Source: Centrapalus pauciflorus (taxonomy: Eukaryota; Streptophyta; Magnoliopsida; Asterales; Asteraceae). Taken from it: 64,000 nucleotides of DNA. A model generated the notes under the pieces. That model was not told the DNA's origin, made no database searches, and saw only the letters and a list, made by a program, of their open reading frames with translations. Location: NCBI GenBank assembly GCA_020465985.1, contig JAANYP010002804.1, positions 124,001 to 188,000 of the forward strand. Reading direction: 5' to 3'. A program made the translations under genes and the position numbers. Positions 53,731 to 63,816 of this stretch are shown piece by piece (positions within the stretch are counted from its first letter, which is position 1; each line of letters starts with the position of its first letter).

Positions 53731-55029
53731 CTAAGACATCAACTCTCGCATCTCTATCGGTGCGAGCCTATAAGGCGTCTTCACAATCGGCACCGCCCCA
53801 GGAACAAGATCTATACAGAACTCCACTTCGCGATCAGACGGTAACCCAGGAGACTCCTCTGGGAATACCTCAGGGAACTCACGAATCATAGGATTATCCT
53901 CTAAAGTCTTCTTTTCCTTCCTCGCGTCAACCACATAAGCTAGGAAGGTCTCGCATCCCTTAGACACATATCGCTGAGCCCTGACCATAGATACAATCCC
54001 AATATCTCCCTTGCGATGCTCCCCATACACAATAATACTCTCACTGTCAGAAATGGGTATACGGATGATTTTCTTAGCGCACAGAATATCAGCCCGTCTG
54101 GCAGTCAGCCAGTCCATACCCACAATCACATCGAAGCTACTGATCTCAATCGGCAGCAAATCGATCATAAACCGACGGGAATCTATCTCTAAGACACAAT
54201 CCCGATATACCTGACCCACTAACATATAACTCCCATCGACCCTCTCGACAGTCAAAGGAACTGATAAATGAGAAGGAGACACACTAAAATAGGCACAGAA
54301 GATAACAGACACAGAGGAGCAATCGGCCCCGGAATCAAACAACACACGAGCTCGTAGTCCATTAAGAATGTACGTACCCGAAATGACGTCTGTGGCATCC
54401 CGTGCCTCCTCTGCTGTCGCTTGAAATACACGCCCTCTGCCCCTCGGAACGGAATCACGGCGGCTAGATGACGACGGCTCAGCCCTGGCCCCCTGAACTG
54501 CCGGTCCCAGCTCCGGACAATCTCTAACTCGGTGCCCCAACCTCCCACATCGGAAACATAACGGCTCGGGAACTGTACAAACAGACACGGCATGGCCTCG
54601 CTGACCGCATCTATAACATCGCGGCAGATCTGAAGAACACTGCCCAGAATGGCGCCTGTGACACTTCGGGCACTCCCGAACCCCATATGAACTCTCAACC
54701 CGGCTACTGGATGCTTGGGACCCCTGTCCCACACTACTCTGACTCTGAGCCCTAGATCCCTGACTCTGGCCCCGACGCCTTGATCGGTGGTCTCCGTCCC
54801 TATCTCGGTCCCGCCTCTGCCCTGAACCCTGGCCCGAAAACTGCCACTGGTCCGGACGCTGATCACTAGGAGCGTCCCCGGAGGACCTCCATACACTAGT
54901 AGGCTGCTCGGATGTCCCGGTGCGCTGTCTTTGAGAAGAGGGCTTCTCTCTCTGCTTAGTGATCTCCCGCTCCCTCATGCGGGCCATCTCAAGGGCTCTA
55001 GCAAATGTAGGGGTATCGTGCAGCCTCAC
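53731..55029 (-). CDS. gag-pol: Element D gag C-terminus, zinc knuckles and protease
   Basis: 432 open codons. Residues 1-110 are an Arg/Gln/Ser-rich basic linker. Cys-rich repeats at 120-131 (CPKCHRRHSGQC), 138-151 (CYRCGQRGHAVSVC) and 158-171 (CFRCGRLGHRVRDC) bind nucleic acid. The retropepsin site LFDSGADCSSVS is at about 231-242, followed by FDVIVGMDWL flap and hydrophobic motifs, then the RT entry FPEVFPEESPGLP. Gag and protease are in one frame, as in many chromoviruses. Confidence 0.92.
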   Translation of the reverse strand: MRLHDTPTFARALEMARMREREITKQREKPSSQRQRTGTSEQPTSVWRSSGDAPSDQRPDQWQFSGQGSGQRRDRDRDGDHRSRRRGQSQGSRAQSQSSVGQGSQASSSRVESSYGVRECPKCHRRHSGQCSSDLPRCYRCGQRGHAVSVCTVPEPLCFRCGRLGHRVRDCPELGPAVQGARAEPSSSSRRDSVPRGRGRVFQATAEEARDATDVISGTYILNGLRARVLFDSGADCSSVSVIFCAYFSVSPSHLSVPLTVERVDGSYMLVGQVYRDCVLEIDSRRFMIDLLPIEISSFDVIVGMDWLTARRADILCAKKIIRIPISDSESIIVYGEHRKGDIGIVSMVRAQRYVSKGCETFLAYVVDARKEKKTLEDNPMIREFPEVFPEESPGLPSDREVEFCIDLVPGAVPIVKTPYRLAPIEMRELMS

Positions 55030-55613
55030 AAACTCACAAATGTCAGACTGAAGAGCATCAATGAAGGCATCAGCCTTACGGCTCTCTATGTCTACATGCT
55101 ATGGCGCAAACTGAGAATACTCGTTAAAACGGTCAACATACTACTGTATCGTCATACTGCCCTACTGCAAATGAAAGAAGCGGCGCTCCATTTCCCGTCT
55201 CTCATCCCGAGGAATGTACTGGAGCTCAAACACTGCCCTGAACTGCTCCCAAGTCATAGCATACGCGGCGGACTGTGTCATCGAAGACTCTATCGAGTTC
55301 CATCACTGAGACGCTTCGCCCCGTAACTGATATGTAGCGACCAACCATGTCTTTCGGATCAACATGGGCTACCCGGAAGGCAGCCTCGATCTCACGTTCC
55401 CAAGCGATGGCTGCCCCCGGATCACCGTCTCCCCGAAACTGAGGTGGGGCCCCTGTCATGAAATCTTTAAAAGACCCGCCCCGCTGAGAAGACGAAGATG
55501 CACCACCCCCTGATTCAGTCCCAGTAGGCAGAATAACTGGCCCCACACCCTGACCCTGTTCCTGCTCTTGCTCTTTCTGCTATCTGTATAACTCAGATAA
55601 CACCTTGAGTAAC
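55030..55613 (-). pseudogene. gag: Element D gag core (Retrotrans_gag), frameshifted
   Basis: After the H insertion, gag resumes with LLKVLSELYR, a TAG, then QKEQEQ and the capsid region FKDFMTGAPPQFRGDGDPGA and WEREIEAAFRVAHVDPKDMV. A shift near 55330 moves the conserved YQLRGEASQ, AMTWEQFRAVFELQY and IPRDERREMERRFFHL blocks to another frame. TGA at the usual Trp and further TAG codons follow. It is the capsid domain of a Ty3/Gypsy Gag. Confidence 0.82.
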
Positions 55614-56742
55614 TGTTAGGCACAAAAAGGCCTCAGTCAAACCTGTTCTGCATCTGAGGGGGAGATTATTAATCAAACCTGTTGATGCTTTTGAAGGTTG
55701 AAATTAAGGCCTGTTATATGCCTTATTGAAACCTGAAAAAGATTTGCAATATCAGCCTTAAGCAGTTCTATGTGTTGCATGTGTTGCAACAAAGGCAGTT
55801 TTGCTCAAGCTGTTCAGTCTGCTGAACAGGCTGGACATAAACTGTCTACGCTGCTCTACACTGATGGGCAGCTTAGGCACTTTACAAGTGTTCTGTTCTT
55901 TGTGAACAGAACTTGTTCTTTGTGAACAGGCTAAACACTTTATGGAATGTGTTTCCAAGTCCTCATGTATTGTTTATAACTGCAAGATCAGTTTACAAAG
56001 TCGAAGACAAAGTGGAAATCAGAACTGCTCAGCCTGCCCAAGCTGTTCTGCTACATGAAGACAAAAGGTTATTTGAAAAAGGGTGACAGACCTTTTTCTT
56101 ATATCAAAATAGGCCTTTACAAGGAAGAAAAACACAAAGTTGACATTCCTTATTTGGTTAAAGGCAATGCAACAGTAGACAAAGTGAAAAGACAAAAGTT
56201 CTGCACATATGAAGACAAGTCTGCTTTTCAGAAAAGTGCAGAAAAGGTTATGTTGTCTTTTCAACAAGACTTCTCCTTTTTCATTCCGTCCAATGAAGAA
56301 GCTTCACTTAGATCCTCTGAGTGAGTATAAAAATAAACTTCCAAGGATTCAAAGATTAAGCCAGAAAGCTAAGTGCTGAAACCAAGAGTGAACGTGCATT
56401 CAAAGTGTGTCTTTCATGCATGCAAGTCTGCTTGAATAAAACAGTGCTCAGTGTCTAAGCTGTTCTTGTTCAAGCTGTTCCTTAGAGTCTTGTAAACACA
56501 GTGAGTGATTCTTAGTGAGTGTATTCATTGTAATTAGTTTAAGTCAGTCTTAGACTAGTTAAACATACTGTTGTATCTGTCATTTCAGCTTGAACCTTTC
56601 CGCATTCAAGCTTGTTTGTAATTAACATTTGTTAATAATACATACAAACATTGAGAAAATTGTGTGTAGTTTTTAAAGTGATGTATTCACCCCCTCTCTA
56701 CAGCTTAAAGTTATATACTTGGGATATATTTTGGGACCTACA
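55614..56742 (+). mobile_element. Element H: LTR-bearing Copia-like fragment inserted in D gag
   Basis: The D gag frame is clean on both sides (55613 and 56743). The insert starts TGTTAGGCAC and ends GACCTACA. About 45 bases in, it has CTGAGGGGGAGATT, a PPT-like tract, so an LTR probably starts near 55669. A TATAAAAATA box at 56326-56335 and TTCACCCCCTCTCTA near the end resemble a plus-strand Copia LTR. No clear 5-bp duplication is seen, so it may be truncated. CTGTTC/GAACAG inverted repeats are dense at 55800-55930. Open frames here are not supported as genes. Confidence 0.55.
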
Positions 56743-56811
56743 CTCTGATTTGCGAATATACTCGTCATTGGGCGGCTTACCCGCGCCCGATCCCTCGCCC
56801 TGGTCTGCCAT
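56743..56811 (-). CDS. gag: Element D gag N-terminus
   Basis: The ATG at 56811 starts MADQGEGSGAGKPPNDEYIR and runs into the H junction. The short Gly-rich acidic lead and position about 170 bases inside the PBS fit Gypsy gag. The frame rejoins gag beyond the insert at 55613. Confidence 0.7.
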
Positions 56812-56980
56812 ATTAATCTGCACAAAACAAAACGATCAAGTACAAGGGATAAATCACCCAGCGTTATACACTAGGCCAGGTCGGTTAATCCATTAAGATT
56901 AATCGCAAAACGGTCCCCCATGGATCGGAACAAGGTTTAAGTTAAGCATCAACTAATGATACTCAAGCTTCAAACCGCAA

Positions 56981-56993
56981 GCTTTGATACCAT
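56981..56993 (-). promoter_or_regulatory. Element D primer-binding site
   Basis: Minus strand TGGTATCAAAGC within ATGGTATCAAAGC, complementary to tRNA-Met, beside the 5' LTR. Confidence 0.9.
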
Positions 56994-56995
56994 GC

Positions 56996-58580
56996 TGTAA
57001 CACCGCTCCCGATCCCAGAATTTCCACGTCAACACAATATCATAAGTGGCATTATTGCAAATAGTCTATAACACGCATGTCATAGGATAATGCAGATCAC
57101 TGATCATTTAAAACTTTACACCAAAAAGGTTAAATATAATTTACTACATTCGCAATCCCAGATTGACTAAACATAATATCCCATGTCCCGATTGCCCAGC
57201 ACGTATCTCAGGAATAAAGGCACAAGTATGAGATATGAATGCATACACAATCCCGATGGGGACCCTTCCCCGGCTGACACACCGCACACAACAATGGTCA
57301 GCAATACCCTGTAGCAAGTAAGCTACCCGGATATAGGCCCTGCCGTATATATACGCCCCAAGGACTGTTAGAGACAGTCAACCCGCGCGATCCCTTTCGC
57401 GACTCACCGTCCGTATGGAACTCATCACGGACCCCCGGAATCGATCTCATATCTCATACATAACACGTATAAGGAAAGAATATACCTGAGGTTCACGTCC
57501 CTGTCTCATATATACAACACGCACAAATGATAGCAAGACAGCCAAAATCATAAAGACGGCGCGCGTTTTAGAAATCAACTTGAGTACTCACCTGACTGAG
57601 TTCCCGAACTCTGGCCTCCCTGATCAAACCCGGCTCGCTGTCCGCTAGTCCCTGTAACACACAGAGATCCTAATAGTTAAACACAATCCCGAGTAGCACG
57701 TATCACACAATCACTATGACCCGAATTCGACCCAGACCCGACAACCCCCACGGAACCCGAGACCCGAACCGACATCCCAACAAAATCCCAAAACCCGAAC
57801 AAACTCAACGAAACCCAGAACTCAGCCCAAACGCCCCTACAGCACCCGATTCGACAACCTGAACAGAACCCGACACAATACCGACCTGAACCTCTCCATG
57901 AGAGTGAAACTGAATTTCTCCCGCAGGTCCCTGGTCGCGCCGCTAGAGCCCTGCAGGTCGCGCCGCAACCTCGAAGCTGAACTCATCCCTGACCTGCGAT
58001 TTTCATGGCTGTCCAGGAGTGTTAACTCCTCCCAATTCGATTTCAGCTTCCAAATAACTCATATCAACATTATATAACACCATCTTATACACTTTTGGGC
58101 TGATTATCCATATATAACAACAGTTAACTCAAATTTCTAGACAAAAGCAAGGATTCGTACCTCTTGAGACTAAGAACTTCAAAGAGGTGAATATGATGAA
58201 GCTAAATCCCAGATTTCGCACCCAAGTTGGAGCTTAAACTTGGTTTCTTGCTGGAGCCTTTCACACAAACACAGACATACATTTTAGGGTTTATCTCAAG
58301 GTTGATAAGGGAGAAAGAAGAGAAAACACATATATACGTCTTCTATTTAAGCCGGTCCCGAACCCGGTATCATTTTTTCTATATTTATACCCATTTAACC
58401 CATTTAATCCCGTTATCCCGAAAACATAATTCATCCTCTAAAAATATAATCCGACACGCAAGCGCAATCCTGACACGTATTAATCCACGAAACGGGATAT
58501 AATTGGACCAACCCAATATTAATTAAATAATTATCTACTAAAATAATTACACGTACCAGGTTCAAAGGACGGATGTTACA
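56996..58580 (-). repeat. Element D 5' LTR (1585 bp)
   Basis: TGTAACACCGCTCCCG to GGACGGATGTTACA on the plus strand, flanked by CTTAA at 58581-58585. Relative to the 3' LTR it lacks ~200 bases after ATAATATCCCATG (near 57183). The open frame at 58227-58502 is LTR sequence and not a gene. Confidence 0.92.
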
Positions 58581-58585
58581 CTTAA

Positions 58586-58893
58586 CATTCAATCCCATTT
58601 TTAATTTTTAAATTTTAATTTTCATAAATAAAATGTTTCTTCCTTTGTTAAAGGTTTCAATTTAGAAGCGAGATACACATTCAATTTTATTTTTTAAATT
58701 TGTATTATAAATTTTATTTACTTACAATAAAAACCAATGACAATCATTACCCAATATTGATTTGTTTCTAAAAGAGTTTGTTTTCACTCATAATCAATTA
58801 TACATTGTCTTGTCTAGAGTTAAAAGTAGAGTTCGGTATGAAATTTTTAATTTTAGATTACAATGATAGTTACAGCAAAACAACAAATGTTGT
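58586..58893. other. AT-rich spacer between elements D and I
   Basis: Low-complexity A/T-rich sequence that continued from 8873 before D inserted. No gene or repeat recognised. Confidence 0.6.
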
Positions 58894-59242
58894 TGTTGAA
58901 TCCCAGATAATATCAGCACTTTTACGTCAATAAACACTCACAAACAGAATTTGCACTCAATGATTGTGTAATGATTAAAGAAAATACAATGAGAATATTT
59001 GAGAGTAAATGCGGCGGCTGGAAGAGGAAACTTGTATTCTCTATACAAAATGTCAACCGTGTACATCACAAAACCCTAGGAGGCTATACATAGGTTGATT
59101 TAATTAACTATCAAGGAATTGCACTTTGGCCCCTTGAACTTTTCATACAAATAAAATAACTTAGAAATAAATTACAAGACAACACATGCTATAAATAATT
59201 ATTTCAAAATAAATCCACAAGATCGAAATTTAATATCTAACA
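58894..59242 (-). repeat. Element I 3' LTR (349 bp)
   Basis: Plus strand TGTTGAATCCCAG to ATCTAACA, followed by the PPT. It matches the partial 5' LTR at 63817-64000. The ATCTAACA end is shared with element F, suggesting related families. Confidence 0.9.
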
Positions 59243-59243
59243 A

Positions 59244-59256
59244 TCTCCCCCTTTTC
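59244..59256 (-). promoter_or_regulatory. Element I polypurine tract
   Basis: Minus strand AAAAGGGGGAGAT immediately before the 3' LTR. Confidence 0.88.
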
Positions 59257-59258
59257 GG

Positions 59259-60116
59259 TCATTGTGGCAGACCTGGAACTCTGGCATGATCAGTGGTTTC
59301 ACGGAGGCCAAGGATGACATCAAATCGTCTAATCACTTGCCTCATGTGTAGCCGTTCGTTCAGGTATTCGATACCGCTGAGGATGTCTTGTATCTCCTTT
59401 GGTGAGCGTCTGAGTTCTGGATTTGGTTGAGCATCGAATTCTTGTATTCTTCTTGTAAGTTCAGCTCTAACCATTCTGATTGTTCCATCAGAGTAACAAG
59501 GGAGATCCTCGAAGCACATGAATCTTTATGCCCTCTCTGGTTCAAAAATATAACACCTGGTCCTCATCTAAATATGACTCTATAGGCAGGATGATGATCA
59601 AGCAGGAAGTTGTCTTGCTAAGGGACTCGTAGACCAACTTTGACCAGCGCGCTCTCTATTGCCATTTGGAAATATCTTAAGCACATGATGATTGAGGGGT
59701 GGTTCATGCTTCGTATGAGTGGGACTACGCCGGTCATGGGAGACAGACGTTTTTTAATTCTATGTTTCAGTCTATCGTGTAAAAATTCGACGTCGTCCAC
59801 ATTTACAAAGTCTAAGTCTTTTTCATAAAACTCCTCCACTGTACCATCTTCTCTCTCTACCTGAAAGGCAGGATAGAATACCTTTGCTCTTCGGCACATT
59901 GTGATGGTGAGAAACTTCTTTATCTTTGACTTAGATACTTTGGACCTCCTCTCCCTGAGCATTAACTGATGACTCGGCCTGTTCAGCTTTAGATACATTA
60001 TTTGTAATTTGCATCAGTAGGCGCCTACTGAACGACCCTGGCTTCTTCCTGAAGACCATCTTGAACCTTTCTTCCAGAAAAGGGTTCTGGAACTGATCTA
60101 TAGGAAACTTCTGCAA
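59259..60116 (-). pseudogene. Element I accessory ORF, C-terminal block
   Basis: Pieces in order on the minus strand: 60116-59931 (FLQKFPIDQFQNPFLEERFK, MQITNNVSKAEQAE), 59998-59618 (VFYPAFQVEREDG, FVNVDDVEFLHDRLKHRI, LRYFQMAIESALVKVGLRVP) and 59519-59259 (IRMVRAELTRRIQEF, IEYLNERLHMRQVIRRFD). They match the F block at 20839-21975 in order and spacing. A frame change near 59950 and another at 59530-59617 break it. Function unknown. Confidence 0.68.
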
Positions 60117-60418
60117 AAATTCTTTCAGGCCCTGAACGGGGGGGGGGGGGGGGGGGGGGGGGGATATTCAATCTCAGATGACTTAGCTTCAAGTAGTTTG
60201 AAGATTTTCCCCCTGTGTTCTTGCCTCAACTCTTCTTTTAGCTCTAGTGGAAGAGAGTGTACGCCACCTTTCGTGTACAAACCCACCCAATAAAGATCAC
60301 CGTCATCATGAACACCAGGCTGCTCAGGAGGCTCATCAAATCTGTCTACACGCCTAGTTTCTGAGGGTCCTGGTCCTTGGGTTTGTGTTTGGGGTACAAC
60401 TTCGACTTGGGGAGGACT
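60117..60418 (-). pseudogene. Element I accessory ORF linker with 26-base homopolymer
   Basis: Gln/Pro/Glu-rich linker. At 60138-60163 there are 26 consecutive G on the plus strand, which reads as a proline run on the coding strand. The Pro-rich linker is a feature shared with E and G (PPPPPP). The run length is likely unstable and possibly mis-sequenced. Confidence 0.55.
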
Positions 60419-61312
60419 TTAAGTTCTCGGAGGGCTTTGGACTAGCGGGGATTCTTTTAGAGTGGAGGGAGCTTGAATGGAGGATAGAATTTCTTGTTGT
60501 GGAACGGGGGGCGGGGAGTTTAGGAATTCGAATGATGAGGATGATTTTTGTGGTGACTCAGGCTCAAGTTTTGGGATGATTAAGGGTTGGTGGTCATCAG
60601 TATCAGAGTCAGAGTCAGACATCAATATGATTTCAACCTTTTCGTGAACGAGTTCAAATTCAACCATAGCTGACATCGGATCCAACGGAGCCGGACCTTC
60701 AATCAGTGGCTCGTCTTCTAACATCAACATCTCCTGAGCCTCATATCTCTGATCCTCAGACCCTTGCAACTCGGTTCCCTCATGATCAGCTCCCCCTTCA
60801 ATCATGATGAGGTCCTCAGACTGATTCTTTCTACGTTTCTCCCCCTCATGGCGATCAGGGTCGTCCTGATCGTCATGTTTTCTTTTTTGTGACTCAGCCT
60901 GGGGACGGCATTGTAGCTCGATTACCATAGACTCAAGACATTCCATTCTGGAGTTGAGCTGGTCCTGGACTTGAAGAATTAATCTGGTTAGCGCGTCTAT
61001 CTTGTCTGAGATCTCTGCAATCTGTGTCTGGACTGAATGGGATCCTGGTGGAGGCAGATCCTCAGAAGCGACACCCTTACCCTTTATTAATGATAGAAGG
61101 GCGGTATGTCGTTCTTCAGCGGCCTCCTTTTGGGCATCTAGGTCAGCCCGGGTAACAACTCCGACAACACGTAAAGCTGCCGTTAACATCTCAAGATTAA
61201 TTTCAAGATGGCCTGAAGTGGATGGCATTGATGAAGCCACTCCAGGTCTTCCTTGCATCCTTTCTGGCTCCGCAGTTGGATGCGCAGATCCGGAAGTTTG
61301 AGGAGCCTCCAC
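60419..61312 (-). CDS. Element I accessory ORF, middle block with coiled coil and basic motif
   Basis: In frame with the fusion ORF upstream, separated by a single TGA at 61324-61322. It has LEINLEMLTAALRVVGVV, a predicted coil (IAEISDKIDALTRLILQVQD), then the basic-acidic-basic motif QKRKHDDQDDPDRHEGEKRR, almost the same as in F. A long acidic Ser/Pro/Glu region with SDSDSDTDD follows. This points to a nuclear or nucleic-acid-associated protein, which is inference. Confidence 0.68.
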   Translation of the reverse strand: MEAPQTSGSAHPTAEPERMQGRPGVASSMPSTSGHLEINLEMLTAALRVVGVVTRADLDAQKEAAEERHTALLSLIKGKGVASEDLPPPGSHSVQTQIAEISDKIDALTRLILQVQDQLNSRMECLESMVIELQCRPQAESQKRKHDDQDDPDRHEGEKRRKNQSEDLIMIEGGADHEGTELQGSEDQRYEAQEMLMLEDEPLIEGPAPLDPMSAMVEFELVHEKVEIILMSDSDSDTDDHQPLIIPKLEPESPQKSSSSFEFLNSPPPVPQQEILSSIQAPSTLKESPLVQSPPRT

Positions 61313-61321
61313 GAAGGCTGC

Positions 61322-62923
61322 TCATTGAGGGGACGCCACAGAGGCGTCGTGCATTGTGTGTGGGGGTGGGGAGTGAGCTGTTGACGAAGGAGGTTCGGTC
61401 ACATGGGGTGAAGTGTGACCTAATTCAACATCACGACTCTCCGAATGAGAGGATGATGGCGTATGTGGTATATCCCCGTGGAATGAAGTAGCGTCCTTTT
61501 GAGAGGATGCTAAATGGGTGGTGGGGGTAGATTCGACCATTGGACTGATGGTCTTATGGTGGGTTATCCGGCTGATAAGGCTAAAGTGACCCTCGGATGT
61601 AATCTCAAGCCCTCGTAAAACAGAGACGGTCCTTCCAGAGTCCGCCGTCTGTGCTTCCTCACCTTCTACACCCTCTCTCGCAAGCGCAATCTCCCTCTCA
61701 CCCATACCCATAGATTGCTGACTTTCCACCTCTTCTCCCTCAGCCTCACTCGCTCTTGCCTCACCTTCAGATTGGGTAGGCTCAGTCGGATCTGACCGAG
61801 CCTCATTCGGATAAAATTCCCTCAGATAAGCTCTTACCCTTTTAGATTGCACTGCCCTCTGTAGAAGGGACAGTGGAAATGTCATTACCGGAACAGTGGG
61901 AGCCCCTTTCGGAAGATTTATCTTTTGTATCGCAGCTGTCATGTATACGTCGGCCTCTGGACGTTCATGGATGTCATCGTCGTTGTCCATGGCATATTGT
62001 ATGATCAATTGAAGGAAACGCTGGAGAGGAATGTATTTGCGTCCGCGCTTCGTGCTTCTCTCCAGGTTGACTCTTTTCAATTCCTCGAACAAAAAGGCAG
62101 CATAGTCGTAGTGTCTGTCGTATGCGAAGGCTGCAAACATGGCAAGGACTTGGATTGATGCTGAGTCATGGCCAGCATGCTTGGCGGTGAAACACTTGTT
62201 TATGTCATCCTTGTCTTTCTTGATGTGTAGTTTGTTAAGTTCATTTAGAACTACACAGAATCTAGTATATGTGGCTTGTAGCGACTCCCCGTCTTTGGCC
62301 CTGAATTCAGTAAACTTTGCCTTTGCTTCCTCAATTTTTTCTAGGTCATCTAAGTCTGCCCCTACCATTTGAACCTCTAATTCGTCCCACATCTCTTTAG
62401 CGGACATTTTGCGGTCTACTCCTATTAATATATCAGTGGGCAGGGCTTGGTAGATAAGATATTCAGCCCTCTTGTCAGCATGCTGCCTGTCTCGCTCTGC
62501 ATCATTTGCAGGTTCCCTTTCAACTTTTGATGCGAGTACAGGGGTGTCAGCTTTGGGTCTTGCATCAATTTCCCGATAGTATATAACTGGGCCCTCAGAA
62601 ATGGATTGGAGCATACGGTTGCCATTGGGTTGCATACCGACAAACTTTAGGAATCGGGACTTCCACTGTTGATACTCATCGGGATACAGAATAGGTGGTC
62701 TGTTTTCAGATCCAAGGACAAGGGCTACAATGGCTTCTCGAGACAGGATATGGGGTGATGATATGGAAGAATGAAATCTTGAAGGTGGAAACTTGAATCG
62801 GATTGACTGAACTGCGGATGAATAGTACCCTGGATGGTACGAATTCGGATCAAGGTTTGAGTTCGGACAGGACCGAATTCGGGTGAACAGTAGGTTCGCG
62901 AAGGACCGAATTCGGGTATACAT
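61322..62923 (-). CDS. Element I in-frame fusion of gag N-terminus to accessory-ORF head
   Basis: 533 open codons. The gag part has LGSENRPPILYPDEYQQWKS, MSAKEMWDELEVQM, AKFTEFRAKDGESLQATYTR and LNELNKLHIKKDKDDINKCF. It then passes without a break into the accessory part: IQVLAMFAAFAYDRHYDYA, IPLQRFLQLIIQYAMDNDDD, then an acidic Ser/Thr/Pro tail. Alignment with F gag (MSKDALAMGSE) suggests the original start is the CTG at 62746-62744, so the gag ATG is mutated; upstream in-frame ATGs exist. No zinc knuckle remains. The junction lies near the CF|TAKHAG residues. Confidence 0.8.
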   Translation of the reverse strand: MYTRIRSFANLLFTRIRSCPNSNLDPNSYHPGYYSSAVQSIRFKFPPSRFHSSISSPHILSREAIVALVLGSENRPPILYPDEYQQWKSRFLKFVGMQPNGNRMLQSISEGPVIYYREIDARPKADTPVLASKVEREPANDAERDRQHADKRAEYLIYQALPTDILIGVDRKMSAKEMWDELEVQMVGADLDDLEKIEEAKAKFTEFRAKDGESLQATYTRFCVVLNELNKLHIKKDKDDINKCFTAKHAGHDSASIQVLAMFAAFAYDRHYDYAAFLFEELKRVNLERSTKRGRKYIPLQRFLQLIIQYAMDNDDDIHERPEADVYMTAAIQKINLPKGAPTVPVMTFPLSLLQRAVQSKRVRAYLREFYPNEARSDPTEPTQSEGEARASEAEGEEVESQQSMGMGEREIALAREGVEGEEAQTADSGRTVSVLRGLEITSEGHFSLISRITHHKTISPMVESTPTTHLASSQKDATSFHGDIPHTPSSSHSESRDVELGHTSPHVTEPPSSTAHSPPPHTMHDASVASPQ

Positions 62924-63796
62924 TAAATTCGGATGGACCTAGACCTTGTTGAGCAATGAATGGAGAACCGAATTCGGATGGGCGAATTCGGATGAACAGT
63001 GAAAACTGGATGGAACCGAATACGGATGAACCAAGATTAGGAGACCGTATCCGGGTGATCCGAGTTCGGATGAACAGTACTCACTACGGATGAACACTTG
63101 GGAAAATTTTCAAGAAGGAAACACTGAATTCGGATATGGTCCGGATTTGGGTGGTCCGATATGAAAATGCAAAATGAAAGCACAAGATGAACTAAGTGTT
63201 TTGAAATTGCTTGACCTGAACTTCGGATGGTCCGAAGTTCGGATGGGACCGAAGTGCGGTCCGAAATGTGCAAAATATGGTCCGAAGTTCACCTAAGGAT
63301 GGTCCGAAATGGACCGAACTATGGTCCGAATTGGTCCGGATTGGTGTCCGAACTGGTCTGAAGTAAGGTCCGAAGAGCTACAGTAAGCGGACCGAATTAC
63401 AGCAGATATGAAATTTCAGAAAATGTCCAGACTTAAAACTAGCAGATTTTTGGCCTAAAAATTGTTTCTAAATTATTGGAAAATTATTTTAAACACTTTT
63501 TAGCCTTTAAAATACACCAAAACACTTAAAAAAGCTTTAAAAATGGACCAAAATAGTTAGAAAACCCATGTTTTTCAAGATTTTAAAAACCGATTTATAT
63601 GAACAATATGATGTAAAGATTGAACCTAAGAAGCTTGAAATCAGTAAGGAAGGTATAGGAGATGATTATATGAAAAGAAAAACAAAAAAATAGCAAAATA
63701 TTGGAGGAAAAGAAAATCAAGCCGGGTATTTTTGATGAAAAAGTCGAAGAACACAACTGAAATCAGAAACTTTTGAGTTTAAATCCACCTCCTTGA
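62810..63796 (-). other. Element I leader with GAATTCGG/TCCGAA motif cluster
   Basis: Leader between PBS and gag. At 62830-63420 about 35 copies of GAATTCGGATG, GGACCGAATTCGG and GGTCCGAA occur with irregular spacing. The motif set matches the solo LTR cluster at 5568-5862. 63420-63790 is A/T-rich with nothing recognised. Confidence 0.65.
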
Positions 63797-63808
63797 GCTC
63801 TGATACCA
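63797..63808 (-). promoter_or_regulatory. Element I primer-binding site
   Basis: Minus strand TGGTATCAGAGC, perfect tRNA-Met complement, eight bases inside the LTR edge I assign. Confidence 0.92.
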
Positions 63809-63816
63809 ATTATCGT

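Larger units (their letters stand above)
8879..58580 (-). mobile_element. Element D: Ty3/Gypsy chromovirus, host of three nested insertions
   Basis: Two related LTRs (8879-10737 and 56996-58580), both TGTAACACC to GGATGTTACA, are flanked by identical CTTAA at 8874-8878 and 58581-58585. On the minus strand the internal order is PBS, gag, protease, RT, RNase H, integrase, chromodomain. Subtracting E, G and their duplications leaves about 9.4 kb (including H). The right LTR lacks roughly 200 bases found in the left one. The first ~190 aligned LTR bases show about 15 differences, making D the oldest layer here. The integrase-linked chromodomain suggests the Tekay/Del-like chromovirus branch; a tree would be needed to confirm. 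Confidence 0.92.

Noticed and set aside
56055..56324. 89-codon plus-strand frame in element H
   Set aside because: Lies in the presumed LTR upstream of the TATA box; low-complexity and without recognisable domain.
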